From the NCBI GenBank assembly GCA_030146445.1, contig JASLBT010000238.1, positions 1 through 15,546 of the forward strand: 15,546 bases of DNA. The letters run 5' to 3'. Both the position numbers and the translations under genes were made by a program. The notes under the pieces were generated by a model. The model had not been told where the DNA came from. It did not search any database and saw only the letters and a list, made by a program, of their open reading frames with translations. How positions within the stretch are numbered: position 1 is the stretch's first letter; each line of letters starts with the position of its first letter. The stretch comes from Segetibacter sp. (GTDB lineage: Bacteria; Bacteroidota; Bacteroidia; Chitinophagales; Chitinophagaceae). Below, piece after piece: positions 1-7,899 of the stretch.

Positions 1-293
1 GTAAGACACGTTGATCGTTTGATAAGTTCAGACTTGATATCGATTCGAGACAACGCACCAAATAAGTAAGATTTACAAACTGTTTTCATTTTTCAACCGG
101 TACCCGTCCGCAAATTCCTATTCCGGATTTTAGACTTTTTAAGTTTGGACTTTTGATTTTGATTTTTCGCCTGTTGCCCAAAGAACACAACGTACAAGAG
201 TGCGACGCAAGTAAAGCCCCATTTTAACCAAAAGCCGGGCCCATAAAAAACGCGGATTATTGTCGTAAGTATTGTCGCGGAAACCTGATCGGG
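1..293. other. AT-rich non-coding stretch downstream of the DUF58 gene
   Basis: I see no convincing gene, RNA or intrinsic terminator here. The stretch at about 130-167 is rich in T tracts on the plus strand. A more balanced segment at about 170-215 looks different in composition and could be a dispersed intergenic element, but only one copy is visible. A plus-strand reading frame is open from base 1 to a TAA at 67-69 (22 codons). It could be the tail of an upstream gene, but it is too short to tell from chance. No hairpin with a T tract is seen after the DUF58 stop, so the end of that transcript is not defined. Confidence 0.5.
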
Positions 294-1640
294 TTAGATT
301 GACTGCCTTGCTTTTAACTCGAGGTATTTGTTGAGCGCCTGCACGGTGAGTTGCGCCGGTGGAGTTAAGATGGATGTAATGCCAAATTGCTCGAGCTCTT
401 TTGCGATCAGCCGCTTCTCGTAGGCAAACTTTTCTGCGATCGTTTTTGTATACACTTCTTCCACCGTATTTGCCGGGGAGTCTATTACTGCTTTCAACTC
501 AGTGTTTTCGAAAAATATGGTGACCAGTAGATGATGTTGTGCGATCTTACGCAGGTAAGGCAACTGCCTGCGCATACCGTTCAACGACTCGAAATTGGTG
601 AACAAAAGCACCAGGCTTCGCTGGTTCACTTTTCTCCTCACCTCGACGTACAGCTGTTCATAATCGCTTTCGAGGTAACGTGTTTTCTGGTTGTACAGCA
701 CCTCGAGAATGAGTTGCATTTGTGTAGCTTTTTTATTGGCAGGAAGAAATGCACCCACTTTTTCACTAAACGTTATCAGGCCTGCTTTGTCCTCTTTTAA
801 CAGCGCTACGTTGCTCAACACAAGCGAGGCATTGATGGCGTAATCCAGCAAACTCAGGCCCTCAAACGGCATCTTCATTACCCGACCTTTGTCGATGATA
901 CAGTAGAGCTGCTGGCTTTTTTCGTCGGTGAAGTTGTTTACCATTAGTCCACCCTTTCGCGCAGTTGCTTTCCAGTTTAGTGTACGGTAATCATCGCCCT
1001 GCACGTATTCCCTGATCTGCTCAAACTCCATACTGTGCCCGAGCCTGCGCACCTTTTTTATCCCGATCTCGCTGAGGCGATGACTTATGGCCATGAGCTG
1101 GTATTTGCGCATTTGTATGTACGATGGGTACACGGGTACATCTGCATTCTGCCTGAACTGGTACCTGCGACTCACGAGGCTGAAAAACCCAGTGGTATAA
1201 ACGTGGATACTGCCAAAATTGTAAACGCCGCGCTTCACCGGCCTCAACGAATATTCGATCACAATTGTTCCGCCGGCCGGAACTGTTGCTTTAAACAGTA
1301 CATCCCTTCGCTGAAATTGGTGCGGTATTTCGTCGATTACTTCTGCCTGAACGGTATTCGAATACCTGCTTACCAGGCGCAGTTGAACCCTATTTTCGTC
1401 GCCGTTGCTAAAGCGTTCGGCATGCGATCTCCAGGCGTTAATACCCTTTTTTATTGCAAATAAAAACAGGTAATCCGCCGCTACAAGGCATATGAACACC
1501 AGTACGGCGAGGTACGGTAAAATGCCCAGCCAGGGCAGGAAAAACCGGAAAATGAAAAATACGGCACAACCCACCATCGCTAAATAAAAGCGGGTGGTAA
1601 GAAACAGCGGCGTAAGATAAAATGACCAGAATTTTTTCAT
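294..1640 (-). CDS. DUF58 domain-containing (vWA-like) membrane protein
   Basis: The product is a 448-residue protein of the DUF58 family, usually encoded beside a MoxR ATPase as here. Two hydrophobic segments near residues 17-35 and 37-62 should anchor it in the inner membrane. A beta-rich region follows (about 85-170), then the DUF58 signature at 205-237, including REYVQGDDYRTLNWKATAR (210-228). The C-terminal part resembles a von Willebrand A fold. Its metal-site loop reads D250-K-G-R-V rather than the classical DxSxS, so metal binding may be weak or lost. The ATG at 1638-1640 is preferred because it starts MKKFW directly before the first membrane segment; the in-frame TTG at 1680-1682 would add 14 uncharacteristic residues. 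It is the last gene of the operon, 64 bases after the MoxR stop. Its likely role is as partner or adaptor of the ATPase; this is inferred from family context, and the substrate is unknown. Confidence 0.9.
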   Translation of the reverse strand: MKKFWSFYLTPLFLTTRFYLAMVGCAVFFIFRFFLPWLGILPYLAVLVFICLVAADYLFLFAIKKGINAWRSHAERFSNGDENRVQLRLVSRYSNTVQAEVIDEIPHQFQRRDVLFKATVPAGGTIVIEYSLRPVKRGVYNFGSIHVYTTGFFSLVSRRYQFRQNADVPVYPSYIQMRKYQLMAISHRLSEIGIKKVRRLGHSMEFEQIREYVQGDDYRTLNWKATARKGGLMVNNFTDEKSQQLYCIIDKGRVMKMPFEGLSLLDYAINASLVLSNVALLKEDKAGLITFSEKVGAFLPANKKATQMQLILEVLYNQKTRYLESDYEQLYVEVRRKVNQRSLVLLFTNFESLNGMRRQLPYLRKIAQHHLLVTIFFENTELKAVIDSPANTVEEVYTKTIAEKFAYEKRLIAKELEQFGITSILTPPAQLTVQALNKYLELKARQSI

Positions 1641-1704
1641 AAAGCAAATGTTCGGAACCGACCTCCCTTTTACCGTAACCAATCAACTTATGCGTCGCTT
1701 GCCC

Positions 1705-2685
1705 TTACCTGGGCACTTCAACTTTCTTAATGATGCTTTCGATTACTTCGTCGGGAGTTCCGCCTTCCATTTCCTTCTCCGGAGTGAGTAATAGCCTGTG
1801 CCGGAGCACCGCTGGTAATACTTTGATGACATCGTCGGGTGTAACGAAATCGCGACCGCTCATTGCAGCGATCGCTTTGGCAGAACGTAACACGGCGACC
1901 GATGCACGCGGTGATCCCCCGAGGTAAATGGATTTATTGTTCCTGGTCTCATGCACCAGTTCGGCAATGTAGCGCATGACTTTTGGCTCGATAAAAAGGC
2001 TGTTCACCACGTTCCGGTATTCCTGCACTTCGGCAGCCGACAATACAGAATTTACCTCGTTGCTGAAGTGGGTTGTTTTGCCACTGTGACTATACTCGAG
2101 TATCTGCACTTCCTGCTCAAGCGTTGGATAGTTTACTTCTACCTTAAAAAGGAAACGGTCGAGTTGCGCTTCGGGCAAACGGTAGGTTCCCTCCTGCTCA
2201 ACCGGGTTTTGCGTGGCAAGAACCAAAAAAGGGACGGGCATCGGATAAGTTATTCCATCGTAAGTGATCTGCTTTTCTTCCATCACTTCAAAAAGAGCGG
2301 CCTGTGTTTTTGCAGGTGAACGATTTATCTCATCAATTAAAACAACGCTACTGAATATTGGACCCTTTCTAAAGCTGAAATTCGTTGACTGCGGATTGAA
2401 TACGGAGGTGCCGATAACATCACTTGGCATCAGGTCGGGCGTAAATTGTATCCGGTTAAATGGCACATCAATACAGCGTGCGAGCAACTTGGCGGTAAGG
2501 GTTTTTGCAACCCCGGGAACACCCTCGATCAACACATGACCATCCGCAAGGATTGCGGCCAATAGTAATTCAATCATCAATTCCTGTCCGACAATCACCT
2601 TTCCGATTTCCTGCTTAAGCCTCGCGACGGCATCGTTCAGCCGGCTAACGTCGGGACGTAATTCAATATTTTCCTGGTCGGTCAT
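1705..2685 (-). CDS. MoxR-family AAA+ ATPase
   Basis: This 326-residue protein is a complete MoxR-type AAA+ ATPase, probably a cytosolic chaperone or remodelling enzyme that acts on membrane or secreted partners encoded around it. Visible motifs are Walker A GVPGVAKT (55-62), Walker B VVLIDE (114-119), sensor 1 ATQNP (157-161), the MoxR block RLPEAQLDRF (169-178) and sensor 2 GGSPRAS (256-262). The lid domain occupies roughly 215-320. Length and motif order are normal for the family and no catalytic residue is missing. Its ATG overlaps the stop of the DUF4350 gene by four bases (ATGA), which suggests translational coupling. The DUF58 gene follows, the usual pairing. The family call is very secure. 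The client proteins are unknown; the other products of this operon are the natural candidates. Confidence 0.96.
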   Translation of the reverse strand: MTDQENIELRPDVSRLNDAVARLKQEIGKVIVGQELMIELLLAAILADGHVLIEGVPGVAKTLTAKLLARCIDVPFNRIQFTPDLMPSDVIGTSVFNPQSTNFSFRKGPIFSSVVLIDEINRSPAKTQAALFEVMEEKQITYDGITYPMPVPFLVLATQNPVEQEGTYRLPEAQLDRFLFKVEVNYPTLEQEVQILEYSHSGKTTHFSNEVNSVLSAAEVQEYRNVVNSLFIEPKVMRYIAELVHETRNNKSIYLGGSPRASVAVLRSAKAIAAMSGRDFVTPDDVIKVLPAVLRHRLLLTPEKEMEGGTPDEVIESIIKKVEVPR

Positions 2686-3866
2686 TTTACCTTTTTATAA
2701 AAATTATCAATTTGCGTGTTCAGAGCAAGCAACAAACTATCGCTTACCGGGTAATCATACTCAATCTCGCGTAAAGTCGCCACCAGCGCTTCAACCTCGT
2801 TCAACGGCACCCCGCTTTTTTGTGTGAGGGTACTAAGAAAGGCGTTATCTAATGCGTTCGTTGCAATAAGATACCGGTTACGCACAAACTCAAGAAAGTA
2901 GTTTATTTTTTTTCGGGCAATACCCTGGTTGTCTTTCTGCTGATAATAGAGTTGTGAAATTGTTTTTGCAAAGTCAAGTGTACTGTTCTTTAATGGCTCG
3001 ATTACAGGGATAATGCGCTGCCGGCGCTTCATTTCAAAAAGCATGTACAGGACAAGCGCAATAAGGCTAAGCCGGAAAGCGGCAAGCAAATACGGGTTTG
3101 ACAGTATAAATCTAAGTGGTGTTTTAGGTCCTGTTGGACCAAGTTTGTAATATTCGTCCCAGAACAACCGACGGGTATCTTTTGGCAGGTACGATAGCGC
3201 TTTTGCCGTATACGATGCATTGTTTTGGTAAAGCATAAAATAGTTACTGAAGCATAAAGGTGCCGCATGCACCAGGAATGCCCCGGCACCGCTTTTTACC
3301 CTGATAAAGTTGGGCCTACCCAGGTCGTTTATACCCAATACGGTGCTGCTTGTCGTGTCGAACTTCGAAAAATATTCATCGATGGTCATCCTCCGAAAAA
3401 CGTAATTGCTGCTGTTGCGCAATTTTGGATTTACCAGGTTAACTGTTGTGGAGTCGTTTAAGCCGAGTCTCATACGCGACGACGTGGTGAACTTCAACTT
3501 CCGGGCGAGCGCTTTGGCAAAGGTGCTTGCCGATATCAGTGCAATATTGCCCCGTCGTACGAACCGGTCTAATTCCAACAGGTCTTCTCCTGAAGGATTA
3601 AACGCAGGCGAAATGATCACGTAGGCAGCGTTACGACCAACAAAATTGTTTACCTGGTTATAAACCGGCGTCCGGTAGGATTCAACCGTTACCGCGGGAA
3701 AAAGCTCCTTAATTGTTTTGAACAATACAAAAGCGCCATAAGGATCTTTGTCATCCTTACTAAGGCTGATGTCCCAGTTGATCGCTTTTGGTTTATTAAT
3801 TTCCGCAACGATATACAAGGCAAAAAGCAGTACAAATACAAATAAAAAGTTTCTGTAGCCTTTCAA
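2682..3866 (-). CDS. DUF4350 domain-containing membrane protein (TTG start)
   Basis: The 394-residue product has an N-terminal membrane segment (about 6-22), a large extracytoplasmic region (about 30-250) matching the DUF4350 type, a second membrane helix (about 258-277) and a basic cytosolic tail (MKRRQR at 279-284 onward). The sequence WDISLSKDDKDPYGAFVLF (31-49) is characteristic of the Bacteroidota members I know. No ATG precedes the first helix, and a stop lies just two codons upstream in frame, so TTG at 3864-3866 is the only standard start that keeps the helix. The preceding DUF4129 gene ends in the same frame, separated only by TAA and TTA. The role is unknown. The family is repeatedly found with MoxR, DUF58 and DUF4129 genes, and the DUF4350 domain resembles GATase/IFT52-like folds used for binding rather than catalysis (family knowledge, not shown here). 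Confidence 0.85.
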   Translation of the reverse strand: MKGYRNFLFVFVLLFALYIVAEINKPKAINWDISLSKDDKDPYGAFVLFKTIKELFPAVTVESYRTPVYNQVNNFVGRNAAYVIISPAFNPSGEDLLELDRFVRRGNIALISASTFAKALARKLKFTTSSRMRLGLNDSTTVNLVNPKLRNSSNYVFRRMTIDEYFSKFDTTSSTVLGINDLGRPNFIRVKSGAGAFLVHAAPLCFSNYFMLYQNNASYTAKALSYLPKDTRRLFWDEYYKLGPTGPKTPLRFILSNPYLLAAFRLSLIALVLYMLFEMKRRQRIIPVIEPLKNSTLDFAKTISQLYYQQKDNQGIARKKINYFLEFVRNRYLIATNALDNAFLSTLTQKSGVPLNEVEALVATLREIEYDYPVSDSLLLALNTQIDNFYKKVK

Positions 3867-3869
3867 TAA

Positions 3870-4634
3870 TTATAATTGATGGTCAAGTTCATAAAATTGA
3901 TTTTCCAAAACGTCGAACCGTTCCTTTGTAACGGCCAATTCACCATACCATGCGTATTCAAAGCTATAAGTCAGGCTTCGAAAAACGGAGAACCAGCTTT
4001 TGCCTGACGTTTCGTTCAGGTAATCTGTATTCGTTTTGTTGATCTGCCAGCTAATGTGGTTCGTGTCCGACATTTTCTTTAGCGCCTTCAGGTACATTAG
4101 TCTGAGTGCAAGCCTGTAGTCACCAACGGATTTAGCTTTTTCAATCTCCTCATCAAACGAAATCCCATGAATGTTTTCCCCGCCTGTTGTGTACGCCGCG
4201 GGTGCTCCCGCTTGTCCAAATAAGCTGGTCTTATTCATGCCGGTTATGCGTGAAATAAAATAGATGATTATGACAACGGAAAGCAGGGTGAATACAGTCC
4301 AAAGTGTAGTCTTGCCCTCAGGGGTACTCAGCAGTTCTGTTACCTTAAGCCAGAACCAGGCCCAGAAGCGATCCCACCAGCTTTGCGGGGGTTCCACCAG
4401 GCGCTCATAATCAAAATCGGGATCTTGCTTGTAGCCTTCGATCGTCGAGCGCTTAAATGCCCGCTCTTCAACAACGCCGCTGTCGAACTTCACCTGCTTT
4501 TCAGTAAGCAGGCCTGGCGAGTTGAAATAACGATGGTAGTCCTGCCGTTTAGCCGTATCCTGCCGCGGCACAAGCTGTGGGTGCAGCACATTCGTCAGCA
4601 TAAATCCACATAACAGGAGGATTAACCGTTTCAT
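3870..4634 (-). CDS. DUF4129 domain-containing protein
   Basis: This 254-residue protein begins with a hydrophobic stretch (MKRLILLLCGFMLTNVL) that could be a signal peptide or anchor. It then has an extracytoplasmic linker, a tryptophan-rich pre-membrane region (WWDRFWAWFW at 86-95), a membrane helix at about 112-130 and a cytosolic DUF4129 domain at about 160-250 (including LRLMYLKALKKM and the C-terminal YAWYGELAVTKERF). The DUF4129 domain is usually found near MoxR and transglutaminase-like genes; its biochemical role is unknown. The ATG at 4632-4634 overlaps the last base of the upstream stop (TGATG) and is preferred over a TTG one codon earlier. Its own TAA stop is followed after a single codon by the TTG start of the DUF4350 gene in the same frame. 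Confidence 0.85.
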   Translation of the reverse strand: MKRLILLLCGFMLTNVLHPQLVPRQDTAKRQDYHRYFNSPGLLTEKQVKFDSGVVEERAFKRSTIEGYKQDPDFDYERLVEPPQSWWDRFWAWFWLKVTELLSTPEGKTTLWTVFTLLSVVIIIYFISRITGMNKTSLFGQAGAPAAYTTGGENIHGISFDEEIEKAKSVGDYRLALRLMYLKALKKMSDTNHISWQINKTNTDYLNETSGKSWFSVFRSLTYSFEYAWYGELAVTKERFDVLENQFYELDHQL

Positions 4635-5518
4635 CAATACTGTTCCTCAATTTGATGATGGTCGCCGGTATTGGTGCCAAGGTGATCCAATCTTTTTAGC
4701 ATGCCGGTGCCGTCGTAGCGCTCAACCAGGTTATAGTAATTAAGCACCGCACCTACGAAATAGATTATGTAAAATAAAAAGCTGAAGATGTTGAGTATCG
4801 AAGTGCCGACAGCCAGGGTTCCGCCAATATCTTTTGTTGTAAAGTACGAGAGTGCTCCTCCTAAAATGGCAACAGCAAAACCGATGATACCGGCACTGCA
4901 GGAGTAGATCAGGTAACACACAAAGTACACGCCAAACGACATCCAGAAGTTGTTTTTGATCAGGTCGAAACAGCGTGAAAATGCTTCTGAGAATGACCTG
5001 TCCTCCACCATCAGCATAATTTCGAATGGTACCAGAACGACCATCAGGTAAAGCCCTGGCGCGATGCACATCACTGTTCCTACAGCAATAAGCAGTATCA
5101 GTGGTATTGAATACATCATGACCTTAAAAAAGTACTTTTTAAACTCTTCCCATACCTGGGCCATTTCCGGTACCTGCTTTCCATTTTCATCGTAAATTTT
5201 CATGTACGCAATGATTGCCACCTTCATCGCAGTGATGTTTGCCAGGCTAAGTACCAGCAACAAAAAATACGTGGTGCCGAAAAAAGAAGAATCGAATACC
5301 TTGTCCGCTTCCCCTCCCATAAAGATGTCGCGAAAAATATTGCCCATCCGCGATTGGTATACCCCGTTAACAATCGTAGAGGCGAGCATAAAAACACCGG
5401 CTATCCCGAAGAAGGATGCCAGAAGGGGTTTGAAATTTTGGGTTATAAAAATGAAAGTGTCGGTGATAATCTCCCCGAAATCCCTCACCTTTCTGAGCTC
5501 AGTTTTTGGTTCAGCCAC
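4634..5518 (-). CDS. Multi-pass membrane protein, glycerophosphodiester phosphodiesterase membrane-domain-like
   Basis: The product is a 294-residue integral membrane protein with about six hydrophobic segments (near 29-50, 81-107, 133-165, 195-225 and 238-265, some probably double). The N-terminal pattern RDFGEIITDTFIFITQNFKP (13-32) is typical of Bacteroidota proteins annotated as hypothetical or with a GPDPase membrane/DUF4013-like domain. No phosphodiesterase catalytic domain is present, so no enzymatic activity is claimed. The start is a GTG at 5516-5518, which gives MAEPKTEL and overlaps the SpoIIM gene by 34 bases. A second GTG ten codons further in (5486-5488) would reduce the overlap to four bases and is a real alternative. 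It sits between the SpoIIM and DUF4129 genes, a placement conserved in related clusters. Specific function is unknown. Confidence 0.8.
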   Translation of the reverse strand: MAEPKTELRKVRDFGEIITDTFIFITQNFKPLLASFFGIAGVFMLASTIVNGVYQSRMGNIFRDIFMGGEADKVFDSSFFGTTYFLLLVLSLANITAMKVAIIAYMKIYDENGKQVPEMAQVWEEFKKYFFKVMMYSIPLILLIAVGTVMCIAPGLYLMVVLVPFEIMLMVEDRSFSEAFSRCFDLIKNNFWMSFGVYFVCYLIYSCSAGIIGFAVAILGGALSYFTTKDIGGTLAVGTSILNIFSFLFYIIYFVGAVLNYYNLVERYDGTGMLKRLDHLGTNTGDHHQIEEQY

Positions 5519-6516
5519 GCTGTAAAATTTTGATTGCTGGTTTCAGGTTCAGTCACGGAACTTCTGCGCGCGATCTGCCTGTGCAGCAATATGGGATAAA
5601 TAAAAAAATACCAGGCAATGAAGAGCAGGCTTGTACCCAGGATGCCAAGGCTGAGCCACAAAGGCATTTTATCATACCGTGTAACAAATCCCTCCAGGAA
5701 TGCTGCAGTTATAAAAAACGGGATTAAACCGAATACAATTTTTAACCCGTCCTTGCCACCTTTGATCAGCGATACACCACGTGCATAGGTTCCCGGAAAC
5801 AACAAACTGTTGCCTAATATAAGTCCCGCTGCACCTGCAATTACAATAGACCAAATCTCCAGTGTACCATGTATAAATATCACGGTGATACTTTTAAACC
5901 CAAGCCCTTTCGAAAAAAAATAATATTGAAAAGAACCCAGCATCATACCATTGCTCAGCAATAACCAAAGTGTACCAATGCCGAACGTTGCACCAAGCAT
6001 GTAAGCAATAAAAGCTACCCTGATGTTGTTGAAGGCGATCATTGAAAACATATTCAGGCTGTCACCTTTTTTGTATACGCCAAAGGGATCCCCACGTTCG
6101 ATATTTTCGTTGGTCATATTTACATAACCATCTCCAAGAATTAGCCGGATAAAGTTTTCATCATATTTCGCCGATAAAGCACCGATGGCACAGAAGACGA
6201 TAAAAAACAAAAAGGCATAAGCAAACTGGCGCCTGTAAAATCTAAATAAGTAAGGCAGTTCAAATTGCCAGAAACTCCAAATACGCGACCGCTGCTCTTT
6301 TTTATTCCTGTAAATTTTCTGGTGAAACGATGCAGCGAGGCCGTTCAGGTATTTGCTGGTTTTGCTTTTTGGGTAGAATGTACGGCTATACGCTACATCG
6401 TCAGTCAGGTCGATAAAGTTATCCGCGAGCCGGTCGGGGTCATGCGGCTGCTCCAGTTCGTGTTCGTATTGCTTCCACTTATCTGCATTATTCTTTAAAA
6501 ACTGCGCCTCACGCAT
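5485..6516 (-). CDS. Stage II sporulation protein M (SpoIIM)-family membrane protein
   Basis: The product is a 343-residue protein with a charged cytosolic N-terminus of about 95 residues and five hydrophobic segments (about 97-117, 162-186, 208-236, 257-276, 287-308). The SpoIIM core is recognisable from NNIRVAFIAYMLGATFGIG (163-181), HGTLE (216-220) and FLEGFVTR (273-280). In sporulating Firmicutes SpoIIM belongs to the engulfment machinery; in non-sporulating Bacteroidota the homologues occur in MoxR/DUF58 clusters and their role is unknown. Nothing in the window suggests sporulation. It is the first gene of the minus-strand cluster, starting from an ATG at 6514-6516 after a long A run on the coding strand. 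Its last codons overlap the next gene's putative GTG start. Family assignment is good; any function beyond membrane location is inference. Confidence 0.88.
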   Translation of the reverse strand: MREAQFLKNNADKWKQYEHELEQPHDPDRLADNFIDLTDDVAYSRTFYPKSKTSKYLNGLAASFHQKIYRNKKEQRSRIWSFWQFELPYLFRFYRRQFAYAFLFFIVFCAIGALSAKYDENFIRLILGDGYVNMTNENIERGDPFGVYKKGDSLNMFSMIAFNNIRVAFIAYMLGATFGIGTLWLLLSNGMMLGSFQYYFFSKGLGFKSITVIFIHGTLEIWSIVIAGAAGLILGNSLLFPGTYARGVSLIKGGKDGLKIVFGLIPFFITAAFLEGFVTRYDKMPLWLSLGILGTSLLFIAWYFFIYPILLHRQIARRSSVTEPETSNQNFTAWLNQKLSSER

Positions 6517-6728
6517 ATTGTTTTTTTTTGTTGACCGGCCGCATATCTCTGGTTGATCATCCTTGCTACGCTCAGTTCATCTTCTGGTTATTATAGCATC
6601 GCATTTACAACTGCAATAAGGCTTATGTAACAAATTAATTATATAAGCAGGCAGCCCGCATAGCTGTAAAAATAACGGACAATTCGCATGCATTTTCAAA
6701 TAATTAGATATTAATTGCAGCAGCAACT
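6517..6728. promoter_or_regulatory. Divergent intergenic region between the SpoIIM-family and RDD genes
   Basis: These 212 bases separate two divergently transcribed genes and so should hold promoters for both the six-gene minus-strand cluster and the RDD gene. The part at about 6600-6720 is AT-rich. I looked for the Bacteroidota consensus (TTTG, about 20 bases, TAnnTTTG) on both strands and found only weak partial matches, so I do not mark exact -7 or -33 elements. No palindromic operator stands out. Confidence 0.4.
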
Positions 6729-7457
6729 ATGAACAGCATTAGCATAACTACCAGTCAGAACATTGAGATTGAATATGAGTTGGCGAGCCTTGGTGATCGC
6801 ATCCTGGGCTACATAATCGACTGGCTGATCATCTTTGCCTATATTATCCTGGTTGTTGTGGTGTTCAGGATAACAACAGGAATGGATTTTCTTGGGGACC
6901 AGGTATGGTTGTTAATCCTTTTAGGTGTTCCTGTCCTCTGTTACGACCTGTTGTCGGAGTTGTTTTTTAACGGGCAGAGTGCGGGCAAAAAAGCCATGGG
7001 AGTAAAAGTGATCAGCCTTACCGGGGAACAGCCAGCCTTTAGCCAGTACCTGATCAGGTGGCTATTTCGCCTCGTCGATTTTACGATTTCTTCTCACCTT
7101 GTGGGCCTGATCATGGTTGCAGCTACAGAAAAAAAGCAACGACTCGGCGATATGGTCGCAGGCACAACCCTGATCAAAACAAAACCGCGCACACAACTGG
7201 AAGACACGATGTACGTAAACGCGACTCCGCTTACCTACGAGGTCGTCTATCCCGAGGTCGTCAATTTAAAAGACGCCGACCTCGAATTAGTCAAAGAAGT
7301 GATCGTCGCCGTCAGGCGCAGCGGTAATACTATGCTGGCATTGCAGGCGCAACACAAAATAGAACAGCTACTCGGCATCAGAAGCCGGCAACCCGAACCG
7401 TTATTTTTTCTGCAGACCATTCTCACCGACTACCAGCATATTACGAGCAGGTTATAA
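6729..7457 (+). CDS. RDD-family membrane protein with C-terminal cytosolic extension
   Basis: The 242-residue protein carries an RDD domain in the first 150 or so residues. Recognisable elements are LASLGDRILGYIIDW (18-32), GQSAGKKAMGVKVI, a QYLIRWLFRLVDF segment and RLGDMVAGTTLI, with hydrophobic segments near 27-46, 56-76 and 110-131. After the domain comes a soluble tail of about 90 residues with no membrane segment. It is rich in charged and helical residues (LKDADLELVKEVIVAVRR) and ends in ILTDYQHITSRL. RDD proteins are small membrane proteins; some have been linked to ion transport, but that cannot be transferred here. It is divergent from the SpoIIM-led operon and is a frequent member of the same cluster in Bacteroidota, so it probably belongs to the same functional unit. 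Domain assignment is secure; function is not. Confidence 0.92.
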   Translation: MNSISITTSQNIEIEYELASLGDRILGYIIDWLIIFAYIILVVVVFRITTGMDFLGDQVWLLILLGVPVLCYDLLSELFFNGQSAGKKAMGVKVISLTGEQPAFSQYLIRWLFRLVDFTISSHLVGLIMVAATEKKQRLGDMVAGTTLIKTKPRTQLEDTMYVNATPLTYEVVYPEVVNLKDADLELVKEVIVAVRRSGNTMLALQAQHKIEQLLGIRSRQPEPLFFLQTILTDYQHITSRL

Positions 7458-7485
7458 CAATCTCCCGGACGTATGTTACCCACGC

Positions 7486-7899
7486 TCAAACTGGTGCAAG
7501 CAACGTGAAGGGATGTACCGGAATGTTTCGCAAAATCCAGAAAAGGATAACAACCGCTAAGAATAACTTTACGAACAACGGCGAATGGAAAATCTGCTGG
7601 CTAAACTGTTTTGAGCCAACGGCGTTGAGCGCGTAAACGACAGCAGAATAGACGATTAATGGAAGGCTCAGTACGAAAAGTAAATTTAACCTCAAAGCCT
7701 GGAACAAATCTGCATGAAGTAATGCCGAGATCGCACGCTGAGAGCCGCACCCGGGACAAAACAGTCCGGTTACCAGGTGAAACGGACACCTTGGAAAGAG
7801 GGTACTGTAACGGGCGTCTATAAAGAAGTATAACAGTGCTATACAAAGCACTGTTATACCGATAATGATTGGCCTCGTAAGCTGTTTTGCCCGGTTCAT
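7486..7899 (-). CDS. DUF2752 domain-containing membrane protein
   Basis: This 137-residue membrane protein shows the DUF2752 hallmark CPFHLVTGLFCPGCGSQRA (38-56), with cysteines at 38, 48 and 51, and the C-terminal WILRNIPVHPFTLLAP. Hydrophobic segments lie at about 9-27, 73-93 and 110-124. The function of DUF2752 is unknown; the CPGCG motif suggests a metal or redox site, but that is inference. The ATG at 7897-7899 is chosen because it shares one base with the stop of the CD225-like gene (TAATG), which implies coupled translation, and because upstream in-frame sequence would only overlap that gene. DUF2752 and CD225-like genes are often adjacent in Bacteroidota. It ends 28 bases from the RDD gene stop, so the two converge; no terminator is seen between them. 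Confidence 0.88.
   Translation of the reverse strand: MNRAKQLTRPIIIGITVLCIALLYFFIDARYSTLFPRCPFHLVTGLFCPGCGSQRAISALLHADLFQALRLNLLFVLSLPLIVYSAVVYALNAVGSKQFSQQIFHSPLFVKLFLAVVILFWILRNIPVHPFTLLAPV

Noticed and set aside
1..69. Plus-strand open frame running in from the left edge to TAA at 67-69, possibly the tail of an upstream gene
   Set aside because: Only 22 codons, with no recognisable motif; such a run is common by chance.
4634..5518. A glycerophosphodiester phosphodiesterase enzyme
   Set aside because: Only the membrane-domain-like part is present; no catalytic domain or metal-binding residues are seen.
5485..6516. Sporulation capacity suggested by the SpoIIM-family gene
   Set aside because: SpoIIM-domain proteins are widespread in non-sporulating bacteria within MoxR clusters, and no other sporulation gene is present.
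294..7457. Toxin-antitoxin, CRISPR, phage or transposon signature in or around the membrane cluster
   Set aside because: No transposase, integrase, direct-repeat array or terminal inverted repeats were seen on either strand.
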